Assembly: GCA_017651345.1 (NCBI GenBank)
Contig: JAGCDD010000015.1
Span: 1 to 33,033, forward strand
Source: Bacteroidales bacterium
Lineage (GTDB): Bacteria; Bacteroidota; Bacteroidia; Bacteroidales; UBA3824
Direction of reading: 5' to 3'
Length of the DNA stretch: 33,033 nucleotides
Positions 1 to 6,225 of the stretch are shown one piece after another. Positions within the stretch are counted from its first letter, which is position 1, and every line of letters starts with the position of its first letter. Both the position numbers and the translations under genes were made by a program. The notes under the pieces were generated by a model. It was not told the origin of the DNA, ran no database searches, and saw only the letters and a list, made by a program, of their open reading frames with translations.

Positions 1-520
1 GATTTTTTATCTCAAAAACCTCGCCCGAAAGCGTTATCCGCGAAAGCCGTATGCAGCCCTCAATCACCTCCTGCGAAAAATTAGAATCGTCAACATTGCG
101 GTTCAACGCCACATCCTCCAACATCCAACAATGCGAAAAAACCGCCTTTGAAAGGTGTTCAGGACCTTCAATCACCACTGTGTTGAGGTTGTCGCAATAG
201 AGAAACGCGAACGCCCCGATTTTGGTCATCGTCTTCGGGAAAATCAGTTCTTCGAGATTGTGGCAACGGTTGAAAGCATAATCGCCCACCTCTTCCAATC
301 CCTCGGGAAACTGAATATCGTGCAGTTGCCTACACCCCTTAAACGCTGACGCACAGATAGTTTTCAACGTTGAAGGCAGCACAACCTTGCGCAGTCCCGC
401 ATTGCCCTTCAATGCGCCCTCCGCAATTGTGTGCACGCCCTCAGGGATGGTGATTTCGGAATCGTAAGTTTGGTAAAGTTCTAATACGCCGTTAGATATG
501 ATGATTTGGTTCTGTTGCAT
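1..520 (-). CDS. BspA-like leucine-rich-repeat protein, N-terminal part (cut by the window start)
   Basis: Reading the minus strand from an ATG at 520 gives an uninterrupted frame to the window edge (173 codons). It contains repeating units of the LRR_5 (BspA, Treponema pallidum-like) type: 'ITIPEGVHTIAEGALKGN', 'LRKVVLPSTLKTICASAFKGC', 'EEVGDYAFNRC' and 'MTKIGAFAFLYC', each with the pattern of a beta strand, then 'I.. AF.. C'. Such proteins are usually binding or adhesion modules, on the surface or inside the cell. No signal peptide is visible after the chosen start (MQQNQIIISNGVLEL), so this one may be cytoplasmic or the true start may differ. The start lies inside the preceding gene, overlapping it by 29 bases in another frame, which suggests translational coupling to the DUF3990 operon. 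The C-terminus is outside the window. Confidence 0.8.
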   Translation of the reverse strand, partial: MQQNQIIISNGVLELYQTYDSEITIPEGVHTIAEGALKGNAGLRKVVLPSTLKTICASAFKGCRQLHDIQFPEGLEEVGDYAFNRCHNLEELIFPKTMTKIGAFAFLYCDNLNTVVIEGPEHLSKAVFSHCWMLEDVALNRNVDDSNFSQEVIEGCIRLSRITLSGEVFEIKN

Positions 521-740
521 TGTGTTGTGGTAAATATTCCTTTTCGAGCAATTCGTAAACATACGCCGGACTTTGCGAATAAAGCCCATTTTCGGTTTGC
601 GAAAGTTTGGCGTAGGTGTTGGAATTGTAAATAAACTTTAACGCATCAGACAACGTAACATTGTAATCCTCAATCATATATTCCGTCATTCTGTCGGTGG
701 TAAACGCCACAAGGAAATTTTGTATCTGTTTTTTGGTCAT
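492..740 (-). CDS. Small protein of the DUF3791/DUF3990 operon
   Basis: Encodes 82 residues, rich in Tyr and acidic residues, with no signal peptide or membrane segment. The core 'MTEYMIEDYNVTLSDALKFIYNS' followed by 'ENGLYSQSPAYVYELLEKEY' resembles small proteins that I recall accompanying DUF3990 genes in Bacteroidales and Clostridia; their function is unknown. Its ATG (740-738) overlaps the TGA of the DUF3990 gene (739-737) as ATGA, so it is probably translated by termination-reinitiation. A role as antitoxin, chaperone or accessory factor for the DUF3990 protein is an inference from position only. The real-gene call rests on the overlap, the frame and family resemblance; I cannot name a Pfam family with certainty. 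Confidence 0.75.
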   Translation of the reverse strand: MTKKQIQNFLVAFTTDRMTEYMIEDYNVTLSDALKFIYNSNTYAKLSQTENGLYSQSPAYVYELLEKEYLPQHNATEPNHHI

Positions 741-1213
741 TTCAAACGCTTTAAAAGTGAAATAGCACGTTCAGTTCCGAAATAATATTGGTTGTTTAAC
801 TGTTTGTATTTCAGTTCGTCAGCCAATTGTTCAAGAGTGAATGAACCTTCTGCATAACGGTCGAGCAAATAGGCTACACCTTCGTCGGCAATCGGTCCGA
901 TTACAATGTCGTAATTATGTTTGAAAACAGGTTTTCGACGGCTGCGGTTTTTGAAGACAAATTCTGCCCATTCGGCAGATGGTCTGTCGAACCTAAGCAC
1001 ATTTATTGAATTTTCAATCAAACATTTATCATCAAATTCATATACTTGAACAATAGGCATACCACCGTTTTGCAATACCCGCCGCCTTGCCATTTCTTCC
1101 GCCTGACGTGTGATGTCGGTTAAATAAAAACCTCGTCCGAAGTCTTTGAAACGGTTTGACTGACTCAAATCAATTTCCAAAAAATCGGTATTTGTGCCGT
1201 GATAAAGTTTCAT
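737..1213 (-). CDS. DUF3990 family protein, ADP-ribosyltransferase-like
   Basis: Encodes 158 residues from the ATG at 1213. That start overlaps the TGA of the upstream gene as ATGA and begins directly with the conserved 'MKLYHGTN'. An upstream in-frame start would add eight residues with no similarity to the family. Motifs seen: 'LYHGTN' (residues 3-8), 'FGRGFYLT' (25-32) with a following 'QAEEMARRR' helix, and 'YDIVIGPIADEG' near residue 105. DUF3990 (PF13151) is, as I recall, placed in the ADP-ribosyltransferase fold group. The H of 'YHG' and the Y of 'GFY' would match the first two positions of an H-Y-E type NAD site; the third residue cannot be assigned by eye. The substrate is unknown. 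The DUF3791 partner upstream and the small protein downstream suggest a three-gene toxin-antitoxin-like or effector module, which is inference. Confidence 0.85.
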   Translation of the reverse strand: MKLYHGTNTDFLEIDLSQSNRFKDFGRGFYLTDITRQAEEMARRRVLQNGGMPIVQVYEFDDKCLIENSINVLRFDRPSAEWAEFVFKNRSRRKPVFKHNYDIVIGPIADEGVAYLLDRYAEGSFTLEQLADELKYKQLNNQYYFGTERAISLLKRLK

Positions 1214-1425
1214 AAGCATCCTCCGTTGTTTTTGCAAATTTTATGGAGTTCGTCAACAGTATCGTCCACCGACTGCAAGTGTAGCGACGGATAAAACTCC
1301 AATAAAAAATCGAATCCCTTATATCGGTCGAGATACAAGAAACTGTTTTTCACCGGCATTTTAATACGCCTTGCAAACGCCCTGATGCAGGCATTAATAA
1401 ACGGTATTTTATATTTATCAGCCAT
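1210..1425 (-). CDS. DUF3791 family small protein
   Basis: Encodes 71 residues beginning MADKYKIPFINACIRAF. The conserved DUF3791 layout is visible: an N-terminal helix ('INACIRAFARRIKM'), then 'LDRYKGFDFLLEFYPSLHLQSVDDTVDEL', which matches the family pattern of a Gly-Phe turn, 'L.E.Y..LH' and a terminal acidic helix. DUF3791 proteins commonly lie directly upstream of DUF3990 genes. The start at 1425 is preferred because a good promoter (1452-1483) would begin transcription near 1445. That excludes the longer open frame reaching 1572 and makes the ATG at 1449 unlikely. The stop TGA (1212-1210) overlaps the next ATG (1213-1211). Function is unknown; an antitoxin-like role is a guess from gene order. 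Confidence 0.8.
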   Translation of the reverse strand: MADKYKIPFINACIRAFARRIKMPVKNSFLYLDRYKGFDFLLEFYPSLHLQSVDDTVDELHKICKNNGGCL

Positions 1426-1451
1426 AATTGCAGTATTTATTTTCAACATTG

Positions 1452-1483
1452 CAAATATAATGGATTTTTCTGAGTTGGGCAAA
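1452..1483 (-). promoter_or_regulatory. Bacteroidota promoter for the DUF3791-DUF3990 operon
   Basis: On the minus strand TTTG (1483-1480) is followed after exactly 20 bases by TATATTTG (1459-1452). This matches the Bacteroides sigma-ABfr consensus TTTG-N19-21-TAnnTTTG. The predicted transcription start is near 1445, about 20 bases before the DUF3791 ATG. Confidence 0.75.
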
Positions 1484-1511
1484 AAATAAGAACAAAAACA
1501 AGTTATAAAGT

Positions 1512-2471
1512 CTATTCCCCCTCCCCAAATATCCACTTCAACACTTCCCTTACTTGCCCTACGCTGCCGCATTTGTACAAATCTTGTTTATACCTTTTTG
1601 TTCCAGGGAGTTTTTTCATAAAATACGATGAGAGTTTTTTGATGTAGGTGAGGGCAAAAAGTTCGTCGAAACAATCTGAGGCAATGTTTAATTGCTCCAT
1701 TATCAGAGTGTATTTGGTGTCGGTGGTTTTAGTGTTGGTGAGTTCGGCAAAGAGCAACGGATTTTCAAAGCCAAAACGCGCAAGCATAACGCCGTCGGCT
1801 CCGGTTTTTGCCATCGTCATCTCTGCCTTTTCTTTTGAATCTATGCCACCGTTGGCAAAAACGGGAATTTTAACAGAATTTTTGGCAATTCGGATGTAAT
1901 CGTAAAGAGGTTCGCCCTCGTACATCATACTGCGGGTGCGTCCGTGAACGGTAATCATATCCGCGCCGGAGGATTCGCACATTCGCGCAAACTCTTCAAT
2001 TACAATCTTTTCGGGGTTCATTCCAATGCGGCATTTCACCGAAACCACTTTGCCGCTGCGTTTGCAAGCCTCGATGATTTTGGAAGCCTTAGGCAAATCT
2101 TCCATCAGCGCAACACCTTCGCCAGCCTTAACCACCTGAGGCACAGGACATCCCATATTTATATCGATAATTTGAAACGGTGCCAAGAGTTCGCTTTTTG
2201 CCGCACGTTCAAAGACGGTTGGAATTGAGCCCAAGAGTTGAACGCACTTCAATTTTTCGCGATTATCGGTGTAGAGGAGTTGAGTGGTAGCGCGGTTGTT
2301 GTATTTCAAGGCGTCTGCGCTCACCATTTCGGTATAGGCACTTCCCGCCCCGAGCCGCTCAACCATCAGTCGAAACGGAAAACAAGTGTATCCTGCAAGC
2401 GGCGCCATCAACACGTTGGATTTCAAGCGTATGCCGCCGATTGTTATCTCTGAGCCTAAGGGGTTTGTCAT
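1512..2471 (-). CDS. dus: tRNA-dihydrouridine synthase (DusB-like)
   Basis: Encodes 319 residues. FMN-dependent enzyme reducing uridine to dihydrouridine in the tRNA D-loop, in the cytoplasm. The TIM-barrel start 'NVLMAPLAGYTCFPFR' (19-34) binds FMN. 'DINMGCP' (103-109) holds the catalytic Cys108, 'VSVKCRIG' (143-150) supplies Lys and Arg near the active site, 'VHGRTR' (175-180) and 'ANGGI' (206-210) are phosphate/FMN-binding loops, and 'GADGVMLARFGFENPLLF' closes the barrel. The length is normal for the family and the stop is TAG. The ATG lies inside a 54-base repeat that also carries its promoter-like sequence, so the 5' leader is shared with the neighbouring genes. No operon partner downstream is obvious; 86 bases separate it from the DUF3791 gene, which has its own promoter. 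Confidence 0.95.
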   Translation of the reverse strand: MTNPLGSEITIGGIRLKSNVLMAPLAGYTCFPFRLMVERLGAGSAYTEMVSADALKYNNRATTQLLYTDNREKLKCVQLLGSIPTVFERAAKSELLAPFQIIDINMGCPVPQVVKAGEGVALMEDLPKASKIIEACKRSGKVVSVKCRIGMNPEKIVIEEFARMCESSGADMITVHGRTRSMMYEGEPLYDYIRIAKNSVKIPVFANGGIDSKEKAEMTMAKTGADGVMLARFGFENPLLFAELTNTKTTDTKYTLIMEQLNIASDCFDELFALTYIKKLSSYFMKKLPGTKRYKQDLYKCGSVGQVREVLKWIFGEGE

Positions 2472-2517
2472 TGATATAAATGGTTAATAATTTTCGGGGT
2501 AAAGGTAGTAAAAAAAT
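2464..2517 (-). repeat. 54-base promoter/start repeat, copy 1 (before dus)
   Basis: This 54-base segment recurs at 4052-4105 (53 of 54 identical) and 5372-5425 (49 of 54 identical to copy 2), always in the same orientation. On the minus strand it reads from an A/T run through 'TACCTTTACCCCG', 'AATTATTAACCATTTATA' to 'ATGACAAA'. 'TACCTTTA' is a 7/8 match to the Bacteroidota -7 box TAnnTTTG. The repeat therefore probably contains a promoter, a leader and a start codon. In this copy the ATG is the start of dus. Confidence 0.85.
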
Positions 2518-2531
2518 TAGGATAATCATAT

Positions 2532-3872
2532 TTAAATTAACCCAGTCATATAAACCGGTAACATTATAGTTTCTTGGTCGCGACGTAAGTCCTTGGTATA
2601 TATAAGATAACGGTTGCCTATGCGAGATGAAAACTTTCGGCAAAATTCATCGAGCGATTTGTGTGTGTTGTAACCCGACGATTTTACCTCCACAGGCACG
2701 AGTTTGTTGCCGTGCGAAAGCAAAAAGTCAACCTCATAATTATGGTTGTTGCCGTCGCTGAATGTATGGTAAAACAATTCGTATCCCGCCGCTCTAAACA
2801 TCTGTGCTGCAATATTTTCGTAAATATATCCAAGGTTGGTATCCAGTTTGTCTGCCCAAAGTTTTTGATAGATGACGTTTTCGGTAAAATCCTTATCCCA
2901 ATACGCCAAAGTAACAAACAGCCCCGTGTCGGCAAGGTACATTTTGTAACGTGTGCGGTCGGCGGAAAGAGCCAAACCCACATTCGGGTCGGCGGAATTG
3001 TAGGCGATGTTAACAATCATACTTTCGCGAAGTGTCTCTAAAAAATCCTGCATCTGATACTGTTTTACGTTTTCGATGACAGTGGTTGACTGAAAACGCG
3101 AGGTGTTGCGACTCAGTTGCGACGGTATAGCCCAAAACAATGCGCGAAGTTTTTCCGACGAATCCAACTTGTACAAATCCTCGGAATAGAGTTTCAAAAT
3201 CTTGCGCTTAACAATGTCAACGCTTTGGAGATTGTTGGTATTGAGATAAGCCTCCACTGCCTGAGGCATTCCACCTACCAACATATAAAGGCGAAAATCG
3301 CGCATCAGGTTGCGGTTGATGCCATCGCCCAATGGTTCAGGATGCTGAATAAAATTTCTAAGCAACGGTATGGTTGCGGTGTCGCCCAACGCCTCGCGAA
3401 ACTCCTCATAATCCATTGGAAACATTTGAATACGATCTTCTTCGCTCGGAATCACAATGTTTTGGACGTTTTTTCTGATGCTGATAAGAGAGCCGGTTTC
3501 AATATAGTCGTAGCGACAGTCCTTAACCAAATATTTAATTGCCTGACGCGCTAATGGTTGCAACTGAACCTCATCGAAAATTATCACAGACTTTCGTTCT
3601 TTCAAGGTAACATTGTATATAAGTTGCAGCCTCATAAACAGATAGTTGAGGTTAGCGAGGCTTGTTTCAATCAGTTCCTTGACTTCGGGCAAAAGGTTTG
3701 CAAAGTCAATAAGAATGTACTATTCGTATTCTTGTTCGGCAAAATGTTTTACCAAAGTGGATTTGCCAACGCGCCTTGCACCTTCTACGAGCAATGCACT
3801 TTTGCCGGCTGATTCGGCTTTCCAATTCAGCATTTTTTGGTATGCTTTGCGCTTAAAAATTCTCTCTGCCAT
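2532..3872 (-). pseudogene. AAA/DUF4143 ATPase gene interrupted by an in-frame TAG
   Basis: From the ATG at 3872 the minus frame gives 50 residues including a Walker A motif 'VEGARRVGKSTL' (29-40). It then meets TAG at 3722-3720 and continues in the same frame as 'YILIDFANLLPEVKELIET' to TAA at 2532, 446 codons in all. The part after the stop has a Walker B ('SVIIFDEVQL'), an 'ETGSLI' sensor-like segment, and a C-terminal DUF4143 half with the PD-(D/E)XK-like segment 'YEVDFLL' and 'VPVEVKSS'. A Ser codon changed to TAG (TCG to TAG) would explain the break, as homologues often read 'YESYILIDF'. Without Walker A the downstream part cannot be a normal ATPase, so I call a pseudogene; a sequencing error or a restart at TTG 3692 are alternatives. 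These ATPases are common multicopy genes in Bacteroidota with poorly known roles. The gene sits between two nearly identical 54-base repeats. Confidence 0.85.
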
Positions 3873-3932
3873 TATATGAAGTTTTTAATCGCAACAAAGT
3901 TACTGATTATTTTTTAATTACCAAAACTATTT

Positions 3933-4015
3933 CCGCTCTCCGCAAAATTTGTTTAGTCATTTTTGCCGCTCTCCGCAAAATTCAAACTGTTAAATTTGCC
4001 GCTCTCCGCAATTTT
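3933..4015. repeat. Three-unit 33-base periodic repeat
   Basis: CCGCTCTCCGCAAAATT occurs at 3933-3949 and 3966-3982, and a close form (CCGCTCTCCGCAATTTT) at 3999-4015. The spacing is exactly 33 bases and the units are separated by 16 A/T-rich bases that differ. On the minus strand the unit reads as an 11-residue peptide repeat of the type 'NFAESGK'. The array lies in the 180-base leader between the second 54-base repeat and the broken ATPase gene. The units are too short and the spacers too small for CRISPR. Confidence 0.8.
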
Positions 4016-4059
4016 TGATTGCAACCGTATTCCGTCTCTGTGCCTAATAATTTTGTCAT
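3982..4059 (-). other. Short open frame after repeat copy 2, possible remnant of a dus 5' end
   Basis: The start codon carried by repeat copy 2 (ATG 4059-4057) opens a 25-codon frame beginning MTKLLGTETEYG and ending with TGA at 3984-3982, inside the 33-base array. The first codons resemble the start of dus (MTNPLGSEITIGG), including a shared TTAGGC and CAGAGA at the DNA level. It may be the decayed 5' end of a duplicated dus or a leader peptide. Similarity over so few bases may be chance. Confidence 0.3.
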
Positions 4060-4105
4060 TGCTATAAATGGTTAATAATTTTCGGGGTAAAGGTAGTAAA
4101 AAAAT
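4052..4105 (-). repeat. 54-base promoter/start repeat, copy 2 (before the ATPase pseudogene)
   Basis: Differs from copy 1 at one base. With copy 3 it shares six further bases on the left side (from 4046), giving an internal direct repeat of AATAATTTT on both sides of the start codon. It begins 20 bases after the stop of the FGE-like gene and lies 180 bases before the ATG of the ATPase pseudogene. Together with copy 1 it brackets that pseudogene, so recombination between the two would remove 1588 bases cleanly. Confidence 0.85.
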
Positions 4106-4124
4106 GGAGATTTGCGTAACGTTT

Positions 4125-5348
4125 TTATTCTTCACTATTTTGAGAACTTAAAACAATACGAAATCCTAATAAATTCAATTGATTTCTCGGCATCACATAA
4201 GTTTGAACACTGCTACGTCTATAATCCCCAAAATCATAATAATTATAATATTCTTCAAAATCTTTATAGTCTATACACAATTCATCAACGTTCCCACTCA
4301 TATCATAAATTCCAAGTTCATTCGGGGCTTTTCCTTTTACTGGATATGTTAAATACTTTATTTTAAAAGGCTGACCTACTTCTTCATATATGTTACTGCC
4401 GCTGTATTTATAACCGTGACTATTGTTGCCACCACATGCTGCAAATTCCCATTCATCAGAAGTTGGAAGCCGGAAATTAAGTCCCGTAATACTATTTAAT
4501 TTTTGCAGGAATTCATTAATAGAATCAGAATTTTTCCAACCCACTGGATAATTGTCACCCTTGGGTTGAATCTTACGAATATCATACTTGGGTTCATTTC
4601 TACTAAATAATATAGAATGAAATAACTCTATCGGTTGTGGTTTAAGTACCACATTCATATTTCCTCCGGCAGAAGTTTCTTTTGTAACATATCCAAAATA
4701 TGTAAATTCGAGTTTATGATCAACATTTTGCATATCTAGTTTAAAATATCCATCTAAGTCTGTGATTGTACCATGTTCAGTGTCTTTTTCTCGTATGATA
4801 ACGCCAGGTAGAAGTTCCCCAGTTTCATCGACAACAGTTCCGAATACTTTATTGTTAATTGGTTGTGTCCATTTGTCGTCCCAATCTTGATAATCAATAG
4901 ATGGTGGTTCTATCGTTGAACTATCAAGTTGGTTTTCTATTCTCAACAATGCAGTTAAACTATCAAGTTGTTTTTCTATTGTAGAAGATACATTAGATAC
5001 TTTTTTTGGTTCAGAAATTTTACAATGTTTTACTTTCACCTTTTTTTCTACAATAGAATCGTACCCAAACACCGCATCCCAAAGACCACAAGTTACTTCT
5101 GTTTCTCCAATATAAAAATTATCAACAGTTAGAGTTTTGCTATTTCCTCGCTGAAGTGATGCATATACATCGTCTTCATTTTGGTTACCAACAGTAATAG
5201 AACCACCTTCTACATAGATCATATTAAATGATACTCCATTAATTGTAATAGACATACCATTGTATTTTTGTGCAAAAGACGCTGTATCAATTCCAAAAGT
5301 AAGAATCAGAATTGAAATGATGGATAATATTTTGAAAAGTACTTTCAT
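4125..5348 (-). CDS. Secreted FGE-sulfatase-like protein with an inserted carboxypeptidase-regulatory-like domain
   Basis: Encodes 407 residues with a signal peptide (MKVLFKILSI... SFAQ, about 1-27). The N-terminal half of an FGE-sulfatase (SUMF1-like) domain follows: 'MIYVEGGSITVGN' (43-55), 'FYIGETEVTCGLWDAVFG' (78-95). A linker with an acidic helix (about 120-165) comes next, then a CarboxypepD_reg-like beta sandwich ('KVFGTVVDETGELLPGVII', 'GTITDLDGYFKL', 'FGYVTKET'; about 167-237). The FGE domain then resumes with 'NYPVGWKNSDSINEFLQKLN', 'FRLPTSDEWEFAACGG' (292-307) and 'LGIYDMSGNVDELCID' (345-360). The canonical GNVWEW reads GNVDEL here, and no formylglycine-generating cysteine pair is evident, so enzyme activity is doubtful. 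It probably acts in the periplasm or at the surface. It has its own 54-base leader repeat upstream (5372-5425). Confidence 0.85.
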   Translation of the reverse strand: MKVLFKILSIISILILTFGIDTASFAQKYNGMSITINGVSFNMIYVEGGSITVGNQNEDDVYASLQRGNSKTLTVDNFYIGETEVTCGLWDAVFGYDSIVEKKVKVKHCKISEPKKVSNVSSTIEKQLDSLTALLRIENQLDSSTIEPPSIDYQDWDDKWTQPINNKVFGTVVDETGELLPGVIIREKDTEHGTITDLDGYFKLDMQNVDHKLEFTYFGYVTKETSAGGNMNVVLKPQPIELFHSILFSRNEPKYDIRKIQPKGDNYPVGWKNSDSINEFLQKLNSITGLNFRLPTSDEWEFAACGGNNSHGYKYSGSNIYEEVGQPFKIKYLTYPVKGKAPNELGIYDMSGNVDELCIDYKDFEEYYNYYDFGDYRRSSVQTYVMPRNQLNLLGFRIVLSSQNSEE

Positions 5349-5371
5349 AGTAAGTTATAATAAATAATAAT

Positions 5372-5425
5372 TTTGTCATTACTATAAATGGTTAATATTT
5401 TTCGGGGTAAAGATAGTTAAAATAT
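5372..5425 (-). repeat. 54-base promoter/start repeat, copy 3 (before the FGE-like gene)
   Basis: Differs from copy 2 at five bases. The -7-like sequence here is TATCTTTA. The repeat's own ATGACAAAATTATTA would start a short out-of-register frame, while the real gene start is the ATG at 5348, 31 bases beyond the repeat's ATG (5379-5377). In this copy the repeat therefore works, if at all, as promoter and leader, not as start codon. Confidence 0.8.
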
Positions 5426-5444
5426 GCGGATTAAGATAAAAGTT

Positions 5445-6188
5445 TTATTCAACATTTACTCTCCTTACAGGGCGAATTGTTAATCCCCAAGAACGATATG
5501 TTGTACAATGATAATCGATTTTTTCGGAGTCAAAATAAATTGAAAAGGCGTCATCAGGTTCTTTTGTATTTAGTGATGATGACCAATAGCATCCTTCGGC
5601 AGGAACATACAAATATCCAAAACCCCTTCTGTAACCCGCGTTAGGTAGGAAAATAGATTGTCCGTTTACTCCTGTTACCTCGTAACCATCCCACTCACCC
5701 CTCCAAACGTGCTTCCAAGTGCATTGTTCGGCAAGTTCGCGCCATTGTTCTATGGTAGGCGTACACCAATCATTGCCCCAAAGTATTGAGGCGGCATCAT
5801 CAATACGTTCAAGTGTGGAAAGACTATCGGTATAGCCATCATTACCGTATTCTAACAAAGAGCAATATTTCGTAATTTTATGACTATCAGCATCTTTAAA
5901 ATATTTATAAATATGATTAAAACTCATAATACCGTCATAGACTTTCGACTTTTTTTGGTGCTTTTTCTTAGGTTTGAAAGGGTCTTGATAATAGACAGAA
6001 GATGGAATTGGCACAGTGTCTCCCCAAGAGAAATATTTTACCAAATAAATGTCATTATCCGAACCAATATTACAAGTAGCCCACAACGTACCAGAAGGCA
6101 ACCCAAGGTCAACGTATTCGTGTTGAGGTTGGGCATTTACTAATCTAATTGTCAATAATAGAAGCAAAACAAGGAATAATCGATGCAT
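5445..6188 (-). CDS. Secreted FISUMP-like (Fibrobacter major paralogous domain type) protein
   Basis: Encodes 247 residues. A signal peptide is clear (MHRLFLVLLLLLTIRLVNAQ). Mature start 'PQHEYVDLGLPSGTLWATCNIGS' is a hallmark of a large Bacteroidota family of secreted or repeat-forming domains. Further family segments are 'WGDT', 'AASILWGNDWCTPTIEQWRELAEQCTW', 'GYEVTGVNGQSIFLPNAGYR', 'GCYWSSSLN' and the terminal 'SWGLTIRPVRR'. The protein consists of one complete domain, with a Lys-rich loop ('KPKKKHQKKSK', about residue 72). The function is unknown; members are surface-exposed or periplasmic. It follows the ketopantoate-reductase-like gene by 37 bases without an obvious promoter, so cotranscription is possible. 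Confidence 0.8.
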   Translation of the reverse strand: MHRLFLVLLLLLTIRLVNAQPQHEYVDLGLPSGTLWATCNIGSDNDIYLVKYFSWGDTVPIPSSVYYQDPFKPKKKHQKKSKVYDGIMSFNHIYKYFKDADSHKITKYCSLLEYGNDGYTDSLSTLERIDDAASILWGNDWCTPTIEQWRELAEQCTWKHVWRGEWDGYEVTGVNGQSIFLPNAGYRRGFGYLYVPAEGCYWSSSLNTKEPDDAFSIYFDSEKIDYHCTTYRSWGLTIRPVRRVNVE

Positions 6189-6225
6189 AGAGTAGTTATA
6201 ATTATTTATTTGACACGAAAAATTG

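Noticed and set aside
1426-1572. Longer start for the DUF3791 protein (up to 120 residues)
   Set aside because: The added part runs through the promoter and the end of dus and is not family-like.
2661-3554. Plus-strand frames opposite the ATPase gene
   Set aside because: They are antisense shadows without family signals; the minus frame has clear AAA/DUF4143 motifs.
3933-4015. 33-base array as a CRISPR
   Set aside because: Only three units of 17 bases with 16-base A/T-rich spacers, no leader, no cas genes nearby.
3953-4135. A 60-codon minus-strand frame spanning the leader repeat and the 33-base array
   Set aside because: Its middle part (FLLPLPRKLLTIY) is only a translation of the promoter repeat, and the same peptide appears in another unrelated frame at copy 1. 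Not a gene.
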